From Dehalococcoidia bacterium (GTDB lineage Bacteria; Chloroflexota; Dehalococcoidia; UBA2979), in assembly GCA_018700215.1 (NCBI GenBank), contig JABIST010000354.1, forward strand, positions 1 to 6,824: 6,824 nucleotides of DNA. Direction: 5' to 3'. The notes beneath the pieces were generated by a model. That model did not search any database, had not been told where the DNA came from, and saw only the letters and a program-made list of their open reading frames with translations. Below, in pieces: positions 6,104 to 6,824 of the stretch. Within the stretch, counting starts at the first letter, position 1. Every line of letters starts with the position of its first letter. The translations under genes were made by a program, and so were the position numbers.

Positions 6104-6577
6104 TTAACAGCCGAAGCGCGCGATTACCCTGGGCTCGCGTGGTTGGCCAGACTCATCTTGCCAATCATTTATCCGTCCCTCGATGGCGTCGATGATGCGC
6201 TGCCCTTCCCAACTGACAACGGCGTCGGCGTACTTGTCGAGGGCGTCTGGGACATCGGCTCCGCTGGCGCCGTGTTCCCACACTCCGACGATTCGTTTCC
6301 CGAGGCGGTGTACGTATTCGATCTCCCAGTTCACGTACACACTGTCCTTCGTGCCCGGAGAGACGTAGACGATCATCACCCCCGCCCACTTGATGGCAGG
6401 CGCGAGAATCTCGGACTTGATGTAGTCGGGGCTTTTGGCGTTATTGGGCGTATCAGAAGTGATCGAGGAGTCCCGGATAGTCAGGCCATGATTCCCCAAG
6501 AGGGATTTGAGCTGACCGAGCCCAGCATCGTCCTCATGGATGTGGCTGATGAATGTGTTTCGTGTGTTGTCCGTCAC
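6104..6577 (-). CDS. ThsB-like TIR protein (DUF1863/MTH538 TIR-like domain)
   Basis: A 157-residue protein with one TIR-like domain of the flavodoxin-related MTH538/DUF1863 type, the family of Thoeris ThsB. Evidence: TFISHIHEDD (8-17) as the first strand and loop, DYIKSEILAPAIKWAGVMIVYVSPGT (51-76, broken here only for reading: DYIK, then the helix, then VMIVYVSPGT), and SVYVNWEIEYVHRLGKRIVGVW (79-100, key residues W84, E85, I86, G93, K94), where E85 after the Trp is the candidate catalytic Glu. ThsB proteins use NAD+ to make cyclic ADP-ribose isomers on phage detection; this reaction is inferred by family. The start is GTG 6577 because an in-frame TAG sits four codons upstream and no other start lies between; AGAAG (6584-6588) is a weak ribosome binding site 6 nt away. 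It is the first recognised gene of the operon and most likely the signal producer or infection sensor. Confidence 0.85.
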   Translation of the reverse strand: MTDNTRNTFISHIHEDDAGLGQLKSLLGNHGLTIRDSSITSDTPNNAKSPDYIKSEILAPAIKWAGVMIVYVSPGTKDSVYVNWEIEYVHRLGKRIVGVWEHGASGADVPDALDKYADAVVSWEGQRIIDAIEGRINDWQDESGQPREPRVIARFGC

Positions 6578-6824
6578 TTTAATCTTCTATCTGAGGCGAT
6601 GCCTTGCCTCTAATCCACGCTGATATCTTAGCAGAACAGTTGTTCGCCTGTAGAGTGGCAAAGGTCGGAGTCGCGGTAGTGGAGCACGGGAGTCAAGGCA
6701 GCAGGAGACCGTGCGCAAGGATTCCGTCGTATGTAGCTGGCTCGCCGTTCGAAAGCCAGTTGATCTGGCTCCAAGGTGATCACAGTCCTCTCATCAAACT
6801 CGCTGCACGCCTCTCTGGGCGTAC
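6578..6824 (-). other. Operon leader and ambiguous, possibly broken coding remnant at the window edge
   Basis: No clear gene is present. On the minus strand one frame is open from the window edge (6822) to a TAA at 6628-6630, reading protein-like at first (EFDERTVITLEP). Another frame, open from 6779 to the TGA at 6693-6695, ends with INWLSNGEPATYDGILAHG followed by three Leu and a Pro, which also looks like real protein. If the two belong together, a frameshift near 6760-6765 separates them. It may therefore be the 3' end of a co-directional upstream gene that is broken, or chance open frames. The upstream part of the gene is outside the window. Confidence 0.3.
6625..6633 (-). promoter_or_regulatory. 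Candidate extended -10 promoter element for the TIR/Nmad2/TIR/SLOG operon
   Basis: On the minus strand TGCTAAGAT fits an extended -10 (TGN plus TAAGAT, 5 of 6 matches to TATAAT-type hexamers by eye if A-rich variants are allowed, 4 strictly). It would start transcription about 40 nt before the GTG of the ThsB-like gene. A matching -35 at 16-18 bp is not evident, so confidence is low. Confidence 0.28.

Noticed and set aside
3514..6577. Canonical Thoeris operon (thsA/thsB)
   Set aside because: No Sir2-SLOG ThsA fusion is present; the SLOG protein has no effector domain and two additional genes are interspersed, so the standard name does not fit.
5744..6613. Plus-strand open frame of 289 codons opposite the Nmad2 and ThsB-like genes
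   Set aside because: No domain or motif is recognisable, it spans two genes on the other strand with clear family motifs and coupled spacing, and it is best explained as an antisense shadow.
1..6824. CRISPR array, tRNA, rRNA, insertion sequence or integrase
   Set aside because: I found no regularly spaced repeats, no cloverleaf-like sequence, no transposase or recombinase motifs and no terminal inverted repeats in either strand.

Overview
The window is a GC-rich bacterial chromosome segment. Two housekeeping-type metabolic genes lie at the left, and a compact block that looks like a defence or nucleotide-conflict island fills the rest. The left part (about 1-1730) is very GC-rich, with strong C/G preference at codon third positions. 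The right part (about 1917-6577) looks more moderate in GC by eye, which fits an acquired module; I did not calculate this. Species cannot be named from the sequence. A GC-rich soil or environmental bacterium is a reasonable guess and no more.

Layout from left to right. 12-1094 (-): an enolase-superfamily enzyme of the mandelate racemase/muconate lactonizing group. 1352-1723 (+): a zinc-type methionine-R-sulfoxide reductase (MsrB). 1917-2558 (-): a uracil-DNA glycosylase-superfamily protein without Fe-S cysteines. 2603-3532 (+): a MazG-like nucleotide pyrophosphohydrolase with a long conserved C-terminal domain, divergent from the glycosylase gene across only 44 bp. 3514-6577 (-): a tight four-gene operon. 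In transcription order it encodes a small ThsB-like TIR protein (DUF1863/MTH538 type), an Nmad2 protein (nucleotide modification associated domain 2), a larger protein with a complete TIR domain, and a free-standing SLOG-domain protein. No stretch of more than 300 bases lacks a gene.

The operon is the notable part. Its genes are 9 nt apart, then overlap by 1 nt (TAGTG), then by 4 nt (GTGA), so three of the four are probably translationally coupled and made in fixed ratios. In type I Thoeris, a TIR protein (ThsB) makes a cyclic ADP-ribose isomer that is sensed by a SLOG domain fused to an effector (ThsA). This operon has the same building blocks but on separate polypeptides: a ThsB-like TIR, a SLOG protein with no fused effector, a second TIR protein that could be the effector, and an Nmad2 protein of unknown role. 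My inference is a Thoeris-like, nucleotide-signal-based anti-phage system of non-standard architecture. The adjacent MazG and UDG-family genes act on nucleotides and on bases in DNA. They may belong to the same island, and the last codons of mazG overlap those of the SLOG gene tail to tail.

The right edge (6578-6824) holds the leader of the operon, a candidate extended -10 element and an ambiguous, possibly broken coding remnant that runs off the window.
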